Source of the DNA: GCA-002701945 sp964442015
Lineage (GTDB): Bacteria; Fidelibacterota; Marinisomatia; Marinisomatales; TCS55
Direction: 5' to 3'
Length of the DNA: 64,000 bases
NCBI GenBank assembly: GCA_964442015.1
Contig: CAYTYA010000001.1
Location: forward strand, 6,372 to 70,371
Under the pieces are notes generated by a model. The model made no database searches, had not been told where the DNA came from, and saw only the letters and a list, made by a program, of their open reading frames with translations. The translations under genes were made by a program, and so were the position numbers. The first letter of the stretch is position 1; every line of letters starts with the position of its first letter. Of the stretch, positions 47,097-56,711 are shown one piece after another.

Positions 47097-47989
47097 TGAA
47101 AGAAGGCTCAATACAGGATTTAGCAAACCATATTCCTGTTATGAGCAACGAAATTTTATCCTATCTAAACATAGTATCAGATGGAGTCTATATAGATGGG
47201 ACCATTGGACCTGGAGGGCACGCCACCCCAATCCTCAACAAACTAGGAAAACACGGTAAATTAATAGGCATTGATCGGGATGAAGAAGCTTTGAAAATCT
47301 GCAGAAAAAACTTTTCAAACTCTTCCGCCCTACTATCTCTCCATCATTCATCATATAATAAGCTTGATACTATATTATCTAAAGAGGGCATCTCGCGCGT
47401 TAATGGTGTCATTCTTGATCTTGGGCTATCATCAAATCAGCTTAATACTAAACAACGAGGGTTTTCATATAGATCTGACGGAGATTTAGACATGCGGTTT
47501 GATTTTTCTTCCGGTGAAAAAGCAAGCGATATTATCAAAAATAATAATATTGATAAATTAACAAAAATATTTCAAATCTATGGGGAAGAACGATTCTCTT
47601 ACCGCATCGCGCGATCAATGAAAGAAATGAAAGAAATGAAATCAGTAAATCATTTACGTGAGGCAATCCGAAGATGCACTCCTCCGAAAAATAGAGATCG
47701 TATCTTTGCTCGAATCTTTCAAGCTCTAAGAATAGTTGTGAATAAGGAATTAGAAATTCTACAAGATTTTCTTTTAAAGTTTGCTGATTTTTTATCTCCA
47801 AATGGAACAATAGCTATTATTAGTTATCATTCCCTCGAAGACAGATTGGTGAAACATCAATACAAGCACTTATCAAATATTAGTTCATTAAAAATTTTAA
47901 CAAAAAAACCACTTAGGCCTACAGAAATAGAAATAACAACTAATAAAAGATCTAAAAGTGCAAAACTAAGAGTAGCTAGGAAGATATAA
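47096..47989 (+). CDS. rsmH: 16S rRNA (cytosine-1402-N4)-methyltransferase
   Basis: SAM-dependent methyltransferase of 297 residues modifying C1402 in the ribosomal P site. Motifs: HIPVMSNEILSYLNI, DGTIGPGGHATPIL (SAM site, about 36-49), GVILDLGLSSNQLN, FSYRSDGDLDMRFD, RIFQALRIVVNKEL-type and SYHSLEDRLVKH. A 9-base tandem repeat (ATGAAAGAA, 47618-47641) adds MKEMKEMK in the middle of the helical insert. Second gene of dcw, 2 bases before ftsL. Confidence 0.96.
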   Translation: MKEGSIQDLANHIPVMSNEILSYLNIVSDGVYIDGTIGPGGHATPILNKLGKHGKLIGIDRDEEALKICRKNFSNSSALLSLHHSSYNKLDTILSKEGISRVNGVILDLGLSSNQLNTKQRGFSYRSDGDLDMRFDFSSGEKASDIIKNNNIDKLTKIFQIYGEERFSYRIARSMKEMKEMKSVNHLREAIRRCTPPKNRDRIFARIFQALRIVVNKELEILQDFLLKFADFLSPNGTIAIISYHSLEDRLVKHQYKHLSNISSLKILTKKPLRPTEIEITTNKRSKSAKLRVARKI

Positions 47990-47991
47990 TT

Positions 47992-48324
47992 ATGAGAAAG
48001 CACACAAAAAGAAATGCTAGAAAACAAAAAGAATTTATACAGACATTATCGTTTTTTGGTATAGCGATTGCATCAATAGTCGGCCTTATATCTTATTTAT
48101 GGGTCTATACAGAAATTGATGAGACTCTAATTGCAATAGAATTGCAAAAAGCTACTAGAGAAGAATTAAATAACAGCATTAAGGATCTTCAAAATGATAT
48201 TGCTTTACTTGGTAGGGTTGATCGTGTAACAGAGAAAGCTAGAAAAGAGCTTGGTATGGTTTTCGCAACTCCCGAAACGATCTCAGTTTATATTAATCCA
48301 AATAATTTAGCATTTAATAAATGA
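47992..48324 (+). CDS. ftsL: FtsL-like divisome protein
   Basis: 110 residues, a bitopic membrane protein. A basic cytoplasmic tail (about 1-16) is followed by one transmembrane helix (FFGIAIASIVGLISYLWVY, about 20-38) and a periplasmic leucine-rich coiled coil (about 42-88). Sequence identity in this family is low; the call rests on size, topology and its slot between rsmH and ftsI. Its 3' end overlaps ftsI by 4 bases. Confidence 0.82.
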   Translation: MRKHTKRNARKQKEFIQTLSFFGIAIASIVGLISYLWVYTEIDETLIAIELQKATREELNNSIKDLQNDIALLGRVDRVTEKARKELGMVFATPETISVYINPNNLAFNK

Positions 48325-50297
48325 CTAAAAATTATCTAAAGTTTCGTTCAAGAATCTTAATAGTTATATCTTTTGTTCTATTTTCATGGATAGGTCTGTC
48401 ATTCAGATTATTTCAAGTACAAGTAATTAAAAGTTCAAAGTATAGACAGATCGGTTTTAAACAAGCGCAAGCACAAATACCTATCCCTTCAGTTAGAGGT
48501 AATATATATGACAAAAATAGTAAGCCCCTAACAAGAAATATTATTAAATACTCTTTTGCAACTTATCCTGGCAAAGTTAGTAACACAAGTAAGCTCGCGA
48601 ATGAATTAAGTAATCATTTTGGACGTTCATCAAAATATTATAAAGAGAAATTAGAAAAAAATAAGAACTTTACTTACTTGGAAAGAAATCTGAGTAAAGA
48701 AAAATCAAAAGCAATACTTGATGATTTACCCGAAGGCTTAATTGTGGAGAGAGACTCACATCGGTTTTATCCAAATGGCAATATAGCTGCACAATTAATT
48801 GGTTACACTGATCCAGATAATTTGGGCCTTACAGGAATAGAACAGCAATTCAATGATTATTTAACAGGAGCACCTGGATGGGTAATACGTCAATTAAGCG
48901 GAAAAGGAAATGCTTTACCAAATAATGGATTCCCATCAAAAGCGCCAATTGATGGAAATAACATCCAACTTACGATTGATCTTGATTATCAAGTTGTTTT
49001 GCAAGAAGAATTACATCGAAGAATTAATGAGACAGAGGCTTCATCAGCAATGGGTATTTTAGTTAACCCCCAGACTGGAGCAATATTAGCAATGGCTTCA
49101 TTACCAGATTTTGATTCTAACTATCCATCAAAATATTCAATGCAATACCATAAAAACAGAGTATTAACTGACCAGTTTGAACCAGGGTCGACATTCAAGT
49201 TTGTTGCAGCTACTGCGGCTTTAAAGCATCAATTAGTTGATTTAAATGAAGAATTTTTTTGTGAAAATGGACAATTCACATTTGCAGGAGAAGTTGTAAG
49301 CGATCATGAAGATTATGGGTTATTGACTTTTCCACAAATCATAGAAAATTCTAGCAATGTTGGAATAATAAAGATTGCTGATAGATTAGGAACAAAACGC
49401 TTGTATCGAGCCTGTCGAGATTTTGGATTTGGGATGCCCACAAATATTAGTTTTGCAGGAGAGGCTTCAGGAAAATTACGACATATAACAAAATGGAGCG
49501 GTTTTTCAATCGCTTCAGTGTCTATGGGTCAGGAAATTGCTGTTACAACATTGCAATTGGCAATGGCTTATGCAGCAATTGCCAATGGTGGATTCTTAAT
49601 GAAACCTTTACTTGTTAAACAAATTATTGATGATAATGGTAAATCTATTTATAGAGAAACGCCTGAAGTTTTAAGGAAAGTTTCTGATCCCTTAGTGATG
49701 AAAGATTTAACAAATATGTTAACTAGAGTTGTAGAAACAGGGACAGGAACAAACGCATACATTCCAGGATGGTCAATTGCTGGCAAAACAGGTACCGCTG
49801 AAAAATTTATTGATGGTGAATATTCAAAAACAAAATACATATCGAATTTTGCAGGTTTTTTTCCTTCTGAGAATCCTCAGATAGTAGGTGTTTTTGTTTT
49901 AAACGAACCTAAATACGGATTTCATTGGGGGAATATCGGTGCAGCAACTATTTTTAATCGAGTTGTCAAAAGAATTATAAATATGGATGATTCAATTCAA
50001 ATTTTGAAAGATAAATATAAAAAGGATCAAGAACCTCTAATGATGGTAGACAGTTTTATTAAATCAGATGAGGTTCAAATGAAGCCAATGTTTACAAAAG
50101 CAACATATGTAGATATGAATCAGTTTAGTAATGCCATGCCTGATGTTAGAGGTATGAGTCTCTTACAGGCAAAGATTGTATTGAGGCAAATGGGGTACAA
50201 AATAAAATTTAGCGGATCTGGGCAAGTAGCATGGCAAAGTCCAAAACCTGGGACGGATCTTATTGAGGGATCTGTATGTACTATAGGTTTACAATGA
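48321..50297 (+). CDS. ftsI: Septal transpeptidase (penicillin-binding protein 3) with PASTA domain
   Basis: Class B penicillin-binding protein of 658 residues that cross-links septal peptidoglycan. A transmembrane anchor (about 11-30) and pedestal dimerisation domain (IPSVRGNIYDKNSKPL) precede the transpeptidase. The nucleophile is Ser near 289 in FEPGSTFKFVA, then SSN in IENSSNVGIIK and KTG near 488 in AGKTGTAEKF. A single C-terminal PASTA domain (about 610-658, MPDVRGMSLLQAKIVLRQMG) is present, as in Spo-type and many Bacteroidetes FtsI proteins. Overlaps ftsL and murE by 4 bases each. Confidence 0.95.
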   Translation: MTKNYLKFRSRILIVISFVLFSWIGLSFRLFQVQVIKSSKYRQIGFKQAQAQIPIPSVRGNIYDKNSKPLTRNIIKYSFATYPGKVSNTSKLANELSNHFGRSSKYYKEKLEKNKNFTYLERNLSKEKSKAILDDLPEGLIVERDSHRFYPNGNIAAQLIGYTDPDNLGLTGIEQQFNDYLTGAPGWVIRQLSGKGNALPNNGFPSKAPIDGNNIQLTIDLDYQVVLQEELHRRINETEASSAMGILVNPQTGAILAMASLPDFDSNYPSKYSMQYHKNRVLTDQFEPGSTFKFVAATAALKHQLVDLNEEFFCENGQFTFAGEVVSDHEDYGLLTFPQIIENSSNVGIIKIADRLGTKRLYRACRDFGFGMPTNISFAGEASGKLRHITKWSGFSIASVSMGQEIAVTTLQLAMAYAAIANGGFLMKPLLVKQIIDDNGKSIYRETPEVLRKVSDPLVMKDLTNMLTRVVETGTGTNAYIPGWSIAGKTGTAEKFIDGEYSKTKYISNFAGFFPSENPQIVGVFVLNEPKYGFHWGNIGAATIFNRVVKRIINMDDSIQILKDKYKKDQEPLMMVDSFIKSDEVQMKPMFTKATYVDMNQFSNAMPDVRGMSLLQAKIVLRQMGYKIKFSGSGQVAWQSPKPGTDLIEGSVCTIGLQ

Positions 50298-51751
50298 AGA
50301 ACACACTAAGCCGATTACTTAGAGAAGTTGTTAAAGTTGATAATATCCCAAATATTCCTATATCTGGGATATCAACAAACTCAGTAAACATTAATCCTGG
50401 TGAACTGTATATAGCTATAAAGGGTAATAAATTTGACGGACATACTTTTATTCCTGAAGCAATAAAAAATGGTGCAGCTGCTGTGATCACAGATAAGAGT
50501 TTTATTGAAGAGTTACCAATTCCAAAAATAAATGTAACAAATCCTCGTAAAGAAGTATCACGAATTGCAGCAGAATTTTATAATCATCCAACAAAAAGAA
50601 TGGTCGTAGTTGGAATTACGGGTACTAACGGAAAAACGTCTATAGCTTCCTTGCTAACATCTATACTTAATACTGCAGGGAATAAAACAGCCCAAATTGG
50701 AACGCTAGGATTTATTGCAGAAGGATATTCAAAAAATAAATCTCTTACGACACCTGATCCTATAACCCTTCATGAAAATTTGCACAATCTTTGTGATGAT
50801 GGATTTACTCATATTGTAATGGAGGCAAGTTCGCATGCATTAGATCAATATCGAATAAATGATATAGATTTTAATTTCACAGTCTTCACTAATCTATACC
50901 CTGAACATCTTGATTATCATGGTACGATAGAAAACTATTTTGAAGCAAAGGTAAAGCTATTCACATCATATCCTAATTCATCTGCTGCAGTAATAAATAT
51001 TGATAATGAATATGGTAGAAAAATAGCTGATAGATGTACTGTACCTGTTATAAGCACATCTATGTTTTCGGAAACAGACATTTCTTTCTTGAATTATAAT
51101 ATATCTCTAAATGGTCTTCATGGAATTATACAGGCAGGGAAAATATCATATAATATTAAATCTTCAATGATTGGGGCGTTCAATGCAGAAAATGTCCTTT
51201 GCGCAACAGCCACAAGTAACACGATGGGCGTTAGTAAAAAAGCTATTGAAAAAGGAATAGAATTATGTACATCAATTCCAGGACGTATGGAAACATTCCC
51301 TCTACGTTCTGGAGGAAATGCTTTAGTTGATTATGCTCATACGCCTGATGCATATGAAAAAGTCCTTAGCACTATTAAGGAAATAATGATTGATGCTAAA
51401 GCAAATATTTATATTGTATTTGGATGTGGTGGTAATAGAGATATATCAAAAAGATCTCTAATGGCTGCAATAGCAGAAAAGTATGCAATGCATATTTTTG
51501 TTACTCCAGATAACCCCAGATATGAAAAGCTTCATAAAATAAATAAAGATATTGTGAGTGGATTTAAAAAAAATAATTTTGACGTTTTTGATGATAGAGA
51601 AATAGGGCTTAGAGCAGCATTAGATATTACGTTAAAGAATGATATTGTTATTATTTTTGGAAAAGGACGCGAAGAGTATCAAGAAGTCGATGGAGAACTT
51701 ATTTCATATTCAGATATAAAAATTATAAATGAGTATTCTTATGAGAATTAG
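50294..51751 (+). CDS. murE: UDP-MurNAc-L-Ala-D-Glu:meso-DAP ligase
   Basis: Adds the third stem-peptide residue. 485 residues from ATG 50294, chosen because it overlaps the ftsI TGA as ATGA; a longer frame from 50276 would lie inside ftsI. ATP loop GITGTNGKTSIASLL (about 112-126). The carbamylated Lys lies in YFEAKVKLF. The DNPR motif in VTPDNPRYEK marks diaminopimelate specificity instead of lysine. VFGCGGNRDISKRSLMAAIA is typical. Cytoplasmic. Confidence 0.96.
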   Translation: MKNTLSRLLREVVKVDNIPNIPISGISTNSVNINPGELYIAIKGNKFDGHTFIPEAIKNGAAAVITDKSFIEELPIPKINVTNPRKEVSRIAAEFYNHPTKRMVVVGITGTNGKTSIASLLTSILNTAGNKTAQIGTLGFIAEGYSKNKSLTTPDPITLHENLHNLCDDGFTHIVMEASSHALDQYRINDIDFNFTVFTNLYPEHLDYHGTIENYFEAKVKLFTSYPNSSAAVINIDNEYGRKIADRCTVPVISTSMFSETDISFLNYNISLNGLHGIIQAGKISYNIKSSMIGAFNAENVLCATATSNTMGVSKKAIEKGIELCTSIPGRMETFPLRSGGNALVDYAHTPDAYEKVLSTIKEIMIDAKANIYIVFGCGGNRDISKRSLMAAIAEKYAMHIFVTPDNPRYEKLHKINKDIVSGFKKNNFDVFDDREIGLRAALDITLKNDIVIIFGKGREEYQEVDGELISYSDIKIINEYSYEN

Positions 51752-53075
51752 CTTACCAGATCCTACTCAATTTGAAGTTGTATTCCGCTCAGTAACTGGT
51801 CATACAATACCAATGGTTGGGGGAATAACTACTGATAGCAGAGAATGTCGACCTGGAGATTTATATATTGCTATTCACGGTGAGAATGTTGATGGTCATG
51901 ACTTTATTGATAATGCAGTTGATAATGGCGCAAAGGTTGTTGTAGTTGAGAAACATATTGAAACAAATGCATATAAAGTTTTAGTAAATAATTCTGTAGA
52001 AGCTATAAGCGCAGTTGCATCTTCTTGGCGAAATCAATTTGATATACCGATTATAGCTATAACAGGTTCGAATGGCAAAACATCTACAAAAGAATTATTA
52101 CGTCATGTATTAAACGCCCAATTTGCCGTTCATGCGACAGAAGGGAATTATAATACTTCAATTGGTTTGCCCCTTACCTTATTCCAAATGATGCAAGCTC
52201 ATTCAATAAGCATTTTAGAAATGGGAGCTAATCAACCAGGTGATATAGGTGCTTTATGTAGCATTGCTAATCCAACTCATGGTCTAATTACGAATATAGC
52301 ACCTGCTCATCTTGAAGGATTTGGATCTATTGATGAAGTAGCACATACAAAAGCTGCCCTATTTAGAGCTATGAGTGATAAAGGAATTGGATTTGTCAAT
52401 CTAACAGATCCACATATAGCAAAAATGAAACTACCAAAGAATTCAATAACTTATGGAATAACTACTGACTGTGATTATCCGGCTGATATTCATACCGAGG
52501 ATGACGGAACGCTTTCTTTAACCATATCCACAAAGGATATTTTTACTGGTTCAAGCAATTTTTCATTTGCAAAAAATATCATTGCTTGTGCAGCTATCGC
52601 AGATACTTTAAATATTTCGTGGGAATTATTTCAAGATAGAATATCCACATTCCAACCTCCTCCTGGAAGATGTGAAATAAAAAAATCAAAAAACATGACA
52701 TTCATCGATGATACATATAATGCAAATCTTGAATCAACAATTGCAGCAATAGACTATTTAACTGGTTTCTCAGGAAACGGAAGGAGAATTTTAATTTTTG
52801 GAGACATGTTTGAACTTGGCAAGGAATCCAGAAATCAACATATCAAGGTAGGAAAAAAATGCGCTGAGTCAGATCTTGATCTTGTATATACTGTAGGAAA
52901 TGAAACTGAAGCAACTAATGAATCAATATCGAGCGGCCCAAGCCATATGCATTTTAATAATAAAGAAGAATTGATAGAAAGATTAAGAAATGAAGTATTG
53001 GATGGAGATAAAATTTTAGTAAAAGGATCAAGAGGTATGGCCATGGAAACTATTATAGAAACATTAATGAAATAA
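51729..53075 (+). CDS. murF: UDP-MurNAc-tripeptide:D-Ala-D-Ala ligase
   Basis: Adds the terminal D-Ala-D-Ala dipeptide. 448 residues. N-terminal uridine-binding domain GGITTDSRECRPGDLYIAIHG, ATP loop AITGSNGKTSTKELL (about 113-127), ILEMGANQPGDIGALCSIA, and FIDDTYNANLESTIAAIDYL in the C-terminal domain. Two starts are possible: 51729, overlapping murE by 23 bases, or ATG 51741, overlapping by 11; neither has a clear ribosome binding site. The stop and the mraY start share one base (TAATG). No ddl gene is in the cluster. Confidence 0.94.
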   Translation: MSILMRISLPDPTQFEVVFRSVTGHTIPMVGGITTDSRECRPGDLYIAIHGENVDGHDFIDNAVDNGAKVVVVEKHIETNAYKVLVNNSVEAISAVASSWRNQFDIPIIAITGSNGKTSTKELLRHVLNAQFAVHATEGNYNTSIGLPLTLFQMMQAHSISILEMGANQPGDIGALCSIANPTHGLITNIAPAHLEGFGSIDEVAHTKAALFRAMSDKGIGFVNLTDPHIAKMKLPKNSITYGITTDCDYPADIHTEDDGTLSLTISTKDIFTGSSNFSFAKNIIACAAIADTLNISWELFQDRISTFQPPPGRCEIKKSKNMTFIDDTYNANLESTIAAIDYLTGFSGNGRRILIFGDMFELGKESRNQHIKVGKKCAESDLDLVYTVGNETEATNESISSGPSHMHFNNKEELIERLRNEVLDGDKILVKGSRGMAMETIIETLMK

Positions 53076-54178
53076 TGCTTTACGAACTTCTATTACCACT
53101 TAAAACCTATTATTCTCCTTTGAATTTATTTCAATACATTACTTTTCGATCAGCATCTGCTGCAATCGTAGCTTTGTTTATAAGCTTCCTCATCGGGCCC
53201 TGGATTATCCACAAACTGCGTTTTCATCAAATAGGTGAAGAAATACGTTCATCCGGACCCGAATCACACCTCGTGAAGAAGGGCACGCCAACTATGGGGG
53301 GGATCATAATTCTAGGATCTGTGATCCTCCCAACCCTTCTCTTTGCTGATCTATCTAATACATTTATTCAAATAATTCTATTATCATTGATCTGGATGGG
53401 AATCATAGGCTTTTTGGATGATTATCTGAAAGTTATTAAAAAGTATGAAAAAGGTTTAATTGCAAAATATAAATTGATTGGACAGATATCGCTTGGTGTA
53501 GTAATTAGTTTCTGGCTTTATAATATTACCGGATATCAAGATATAGTATCTTCCTCAAGTATACCATTTCTAAAGAATTATGAAATAGACTTTGGATTAT
53601 TTTATCCATTTATAATTATTCTTGTAATAACAGGCACATCTAATGCAGTGAATTTAACAGATGGATTGGATGGCTTAGCTGCTGGATTATTAGCTATTTC
53701 TTTTTCTGTTTTTTCAGCAATTGCTTACATAAGTGGTAGAGTTGATTTTTCAGATTATTTAAATATAATGTATTTACCTGGTGCAGGAGAATTGACTGTT
53801 TTCACTGCTGCTATTACTGGTGCTTGCATTGGTTATTTATGGTTTAATGCAAGCCCAGCAGAAGTGTTCATGGGCGATATAGGATCATTATCTACCGGGG
53901 CAGCGTTAGGTACATTAGCAGTATTACTTAAGAAAGAACTATTATTAGCAATTATTGGAGGAGTTTTTGTTTGGGAAGCTGTCAGTGTAATGATCCAAGT
54001 AAGCTATTTCAGATGGACTAAGCATCGATCTGGAAAAGGAAAAAGATTCTTTAAAATGGCTCCTATTCATCATCATTTTGAACTGAAAGGATGGCCAGAA
54101 TCACGTGTAGTTATTCGATTTTGGATTATAGGAATACTATTAGCTCTTTTTTCACTAACAACATTTAAGATAAGATAA
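53075..54178 (+). CDS. mraY: Phospho-N-acetylmuramoyl-pentapeptide transferase
   Basis: Integral membrane enzyme of 367 residues, about ten helices, making lipid I on undecaprenyl phosphate. Conserved motifs: KKGTPTMGGIIILG, GFLDDYLKVIKKYEKGL, the Mg-binding NAVNLTDGLDGLAAGLLAI, EVFMGDIGSLSTGAALG and APIHHHFELKGWPESRVVIR (split). The segment around 53181-53345 is much richer in G+C than its flanks. One-base overlaps with murF and murD. Confidence 0.97.
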   Translation: MLYELLLPLKTYYSPLNLFQYITFRSASAAIVALFISFLIGPWIIHKLRFHQIGEEIRSSGPESHLVKKGTPTMGGIIILGSVILPTLLFADLSNTFIQIILLSLIWMGIIGFLDDYLKVIKKYEKGLIAKYKLIGQISLGVVISFWLYNITGYQDIVSSSSIPFLKNYEIDFGLFYPFIIILVITGTSNAVNLTDGLDGLAAGLLAISFSVFSAIAYISGRVDFSDYLNIMYLPGAGELTVFTAAITGACIGYLWFNASPAEVFMGDIGSLSTGAALGTLAVLLKKELLLAIIGGVFVWEAVSVMIQVSYFRWTKHRSGKGKRFFKMAPIHHHFELKGWPESRVVIRFWIIGILLALFSLTTFKIR

Positions 54179-55560
54179 TGATGATACAAGACCGCGATAA
54201 TATAGATATAAAAGGAAAAAATGTAGTTATACTCGGTCTTGGTCTCAGTGGAGTGGCAGCTGCATCGTTGGCTGTACATAAAGGAGCTCATGTTTTTGTT
54301 AGTGATCAAAACAATTCACAGGATTTGATTGATTCGTTAGAAGAATTAAAAACATTAAATATAAATGGTGAATTAGGAAAACATAGCCACCAAATATATG
54401 AGGCTGATCTTTGGATAATATCTCCTGGAATCGCTCAAGATTCAGAATTAATTGTAAAAGCTAAAGAAAACAATATTCCGATTATTAGTGAAATAGAATT
54501 TGCCAGTTGGTTTACAGAATCCCCAATTATAGCCATAACAGGTAGTAATGGTAAAACTACTACTGCTCATATCCTTGAAGAGATGGCGCAAACTAATGAA
54601 ATTCACGGGCTTTTAGCAGGAAATGTAGGTATCCCCTTCTCCCATATGGTATTAAATGATTTAAATAGCCCAAACGCTAATAGAGTTTGGGTTCTAGAGA
54701 TTTCAAGTTTCCAAATGGAATTTATTATTCACTTTAAACCGTTCATTTCAATATTTCTAAATATTTCTCCAGATCACTTAAATAGATACACATCAATGAG
54801 AGAATATATATCAGCCAAAATGAATATGTGGTCAAATCAGACTAAAGAAGATTTTATTGTATATAATGCAAATGACAATATATTGGTAGAGGAAATTGCG
54901 GAGTCCACCTCTAGAAAAATCGCTTTCGGGCTAAATTATCATCCGGAGGCGATTTTTCAACCAAATAAAACAAAAATATATAATGAAAAGCACGCCACGC
55001 TTATCGAGATGGATGAAATATCATTGCCTGGAAAACATAATTTATCTAATGCATTGGCTGCTTCTACTGCAGCTCATTTAATTGGTATTCCAAATAATAA
55101 GATTTGTTCAGTTCTATCTACTTTTTCAGGTGTGCCACATAGATTGGAAAAAGTAGCTGAAATAAATAATGTTACATATATAAATGACTCTAAAGCCACA
55201 AACTTAGATGCTGTTAGTGTGGCATTACAAAGCTTCTCACAGCCCATTATCCTTCTCTTAGGAGGCGTAGATAAGGGCAGTGATTTTCGATCACTCCTTC
55301 CTCATACCCACAAGTACCTCAAAACAGTGATCGCTTTCGGGCAAGCTAAGGAGTTAATACTCCTTGCTTTTGGGGATGCGGTAAGATCTACCTCGGCAAT
55401 GGATCTTAATAAAGCTCTAACCCTTGCCCAGAACTACAGCCAACCTGGAGATATAATTTTATTGTCTCCAGGTTGCGCTAGTTTCGACCAATTTGACAAT
55501 TTTGAGCATCGTGGTGATCATTTTAGAGACTTGGTTAATTCTATGGTAATAATTCAATGA
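54178..55560 (+). CDS. murD: UDP-MurNAc-L-alanine:D-glutamate ligase
   Basis: Adds D-Glu to UDP-MurNAc-L-Ala. 460 residues. The N-terminal Rossmann-like fold has VVILGLGLSGVAAASLAVHKG (split), the ATP loop is AITGSNGKTTTAHILEEMA (about 120-138), and then LEISSFQME, NISPDHLNRY, and LLGGVDKGSDF in the C-terminal domain. A strong hairpin lies inside the gene at 54914-54958, and bases 55231-55460 form a G+C-rich patch. It overlaps ftsW by 4 bases. Confidence 0.96.
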   Translation: MMIQDRDNIDIKGKNVVILGLGLSGVAAASLAVHKGAHVFVSDQNNSQDLIDSLEELKTLNINGELGKHSHQIYEADLWIISPGIAQDSELIVKAKENNIPIISEIEFASWFTESPIIAITGSNGKTTTAHILEEMAQTNEIHGLLAGNVGIPFSHMVLNDLNSPNANRVWVLEISSFQMEFIIHFKPFISIFLNISPDHLNRYTSMREYISAKMNMWSNQTKEDFIVYNANDNILVEEIAESTSRKIAFGLNYHPEAIFQPNKTKIYNEKHATLIEMDEISLPGKHNLSNALAASTAAHLIGIPNNKICSVLSTFSGVPHRLEKVAEINNVTYINDSKATNLDAVSVALQSFSQPIILLLGGVDKGSDFRSLLPHTHKYLKTVIAFGQAKELILLAFGDAVRSTSAMDLNKALTLAQNYSQPGDIILLSPGCASFDQFDNFEHRGDHFRDLVNSMVIIQ

Positions 55561-56711
55561 AATATATTGATGTAATAACAAAAAAATATGATCATTATTT
55601 ATTAGTAGGTGTTGTTCTCCTATGCGTAATTGGAACTGTCATGTTATTTAGTGCAAGTAACTCAATATCTTTGGATCAATCCCAAAGAGCAACAGCAACC
55701 ATTTATTTACAAGCACATCTAAAAAGGCTATTAATAGGCATCTTTTTTATGTTTGCTGTAATGATGTTTGATTATCGTTATTTAAAAAATGTTTCAAAAT
55801 ATTTATTAATAGGCTCGATCGTTTTGTTGCTTTCTACTAAAATTAGTTATTGGATTCAAGGGAATAATTCTCCAGCAAGATGGTTGTATATTGGGGGGTT
55901 TTCGATTCAAACATCAGATATAGCAAGACTTTCTATAATTATTTATTTAGCAGCATTTATAGATCATTATCGAGAAAAAATAAAAGATTTTTACAATGGA
56001 TTTGCAATGCTCATTGGCATCCTCGCATTAATAATGGGATTAATAGTAATTCAGCCTGATTTTAGTACTGCAGCTATGATTGGATTAATCGGTTTTATGA
56101 TGTTATTTATTGGTGGTGCAAAAATTTCTCATTTAACTGCAACTGGAGCCGTTTCAATGATGGTCCTTATTCCAATTATGTTAATGAAACCATATCGAAT
56201 GCAAAGAGTTTTAACTTTTTTTTATGGAGAGTCTGCTGGAATTCAGGAGTCCTACCAAATAAAACAATCATTAATCAGTCTAGGTAATGGAGGTTTTATG
56301 GGTTTAGGATTGGGAAATAGTTTAGGAAAGAACTTGTTTCTTCCTACTCCCCATACAGATTTTATTTTTGCTATAATTGGTGAGGAACTTGGGCTAATAG
56401 GTACAATATTTATCTTATCAACTTTTATATTTATTTTCCAAAGAGGAATTAAAATAGCTAAAGAAAGTACAGATACTTTCGGTATTCTTTTAGCAATAGG
56501 GATCAGTTTTAATTTTATACTTTACGGATTTATAAATGCAGCAGTAGTTACTGGTGTTGTTCCCACTACTGGATTACCAATGCCATTTATTAGTTATGGA
56601 GGCTCTGGTCTATTAATCAATCTAGTTAGTATGGGAATATTGCTTAACATAAGTCAGGCAAAAAGATCTTTAATTCATAAAGGTGGCTGGAGTCCAAGGG
56701 TGTATGGATGA
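55557..56711 (+). CDS. ftsW: FtsW/RodA/SpoVE-type septal glycosyltransferase
   Basis: SEDS-family polymerase of 384 residues with about ten transmembrane helices that polymerises lipid II at the septum with FtsI. Conserved segments: VMLFSASNSIS, QPDFSTAAMIGLIGFMMLFI, YQIKQSLISLGNGGFMGLGL, LPTPHTDFIFAIIGEELGLI and GLPMPFISYGGSGLLINL. Placement between murD and murG supports FtsW over RodA. The stop overlaps the murG start by 8 bases. Confidence 0.95.
   Translation: MKYIDVITKKYDHYLLVGVVLLCVIGTVMLFSASNSISLDQSQRATATIYLQAHLKRLLIGIFFMFAVMMFDYRYLKNVSKYLLIGSIVLLLSTKISYWIQGNNSPARWLYIGGFSIQTSDIARLSIIIYLAAFIDHYREKIKDFYNGFAMLIGILALIMGLIVIQPDFSTAAMIGLIGFMMLFIGGAKISHLTATGAVSMMVLIPIMLMKPYRMQRVLTFFYGESAGIQESYQIKQSLISLGNGGFMGLGLGNSLGKNLFLPTPHTDFIFAIIGEELGLIGTIFILSTFIFIFQRGIKIAKESTDTFGILLAIGISFNFILYGFINAAVVTGVVPTTGLPMPFISYGGSGLLINLVSMGILLNISQAKRSLIHKGGWSPRVYG

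Noticed and set aside
55339..55370. Inverted repeat AAGGAGT / ACTCCTT in murD considered as regulatory
   Set aside because: Seven base pairs within coding sequence and without a U tract; well within chance for this length of DNA.
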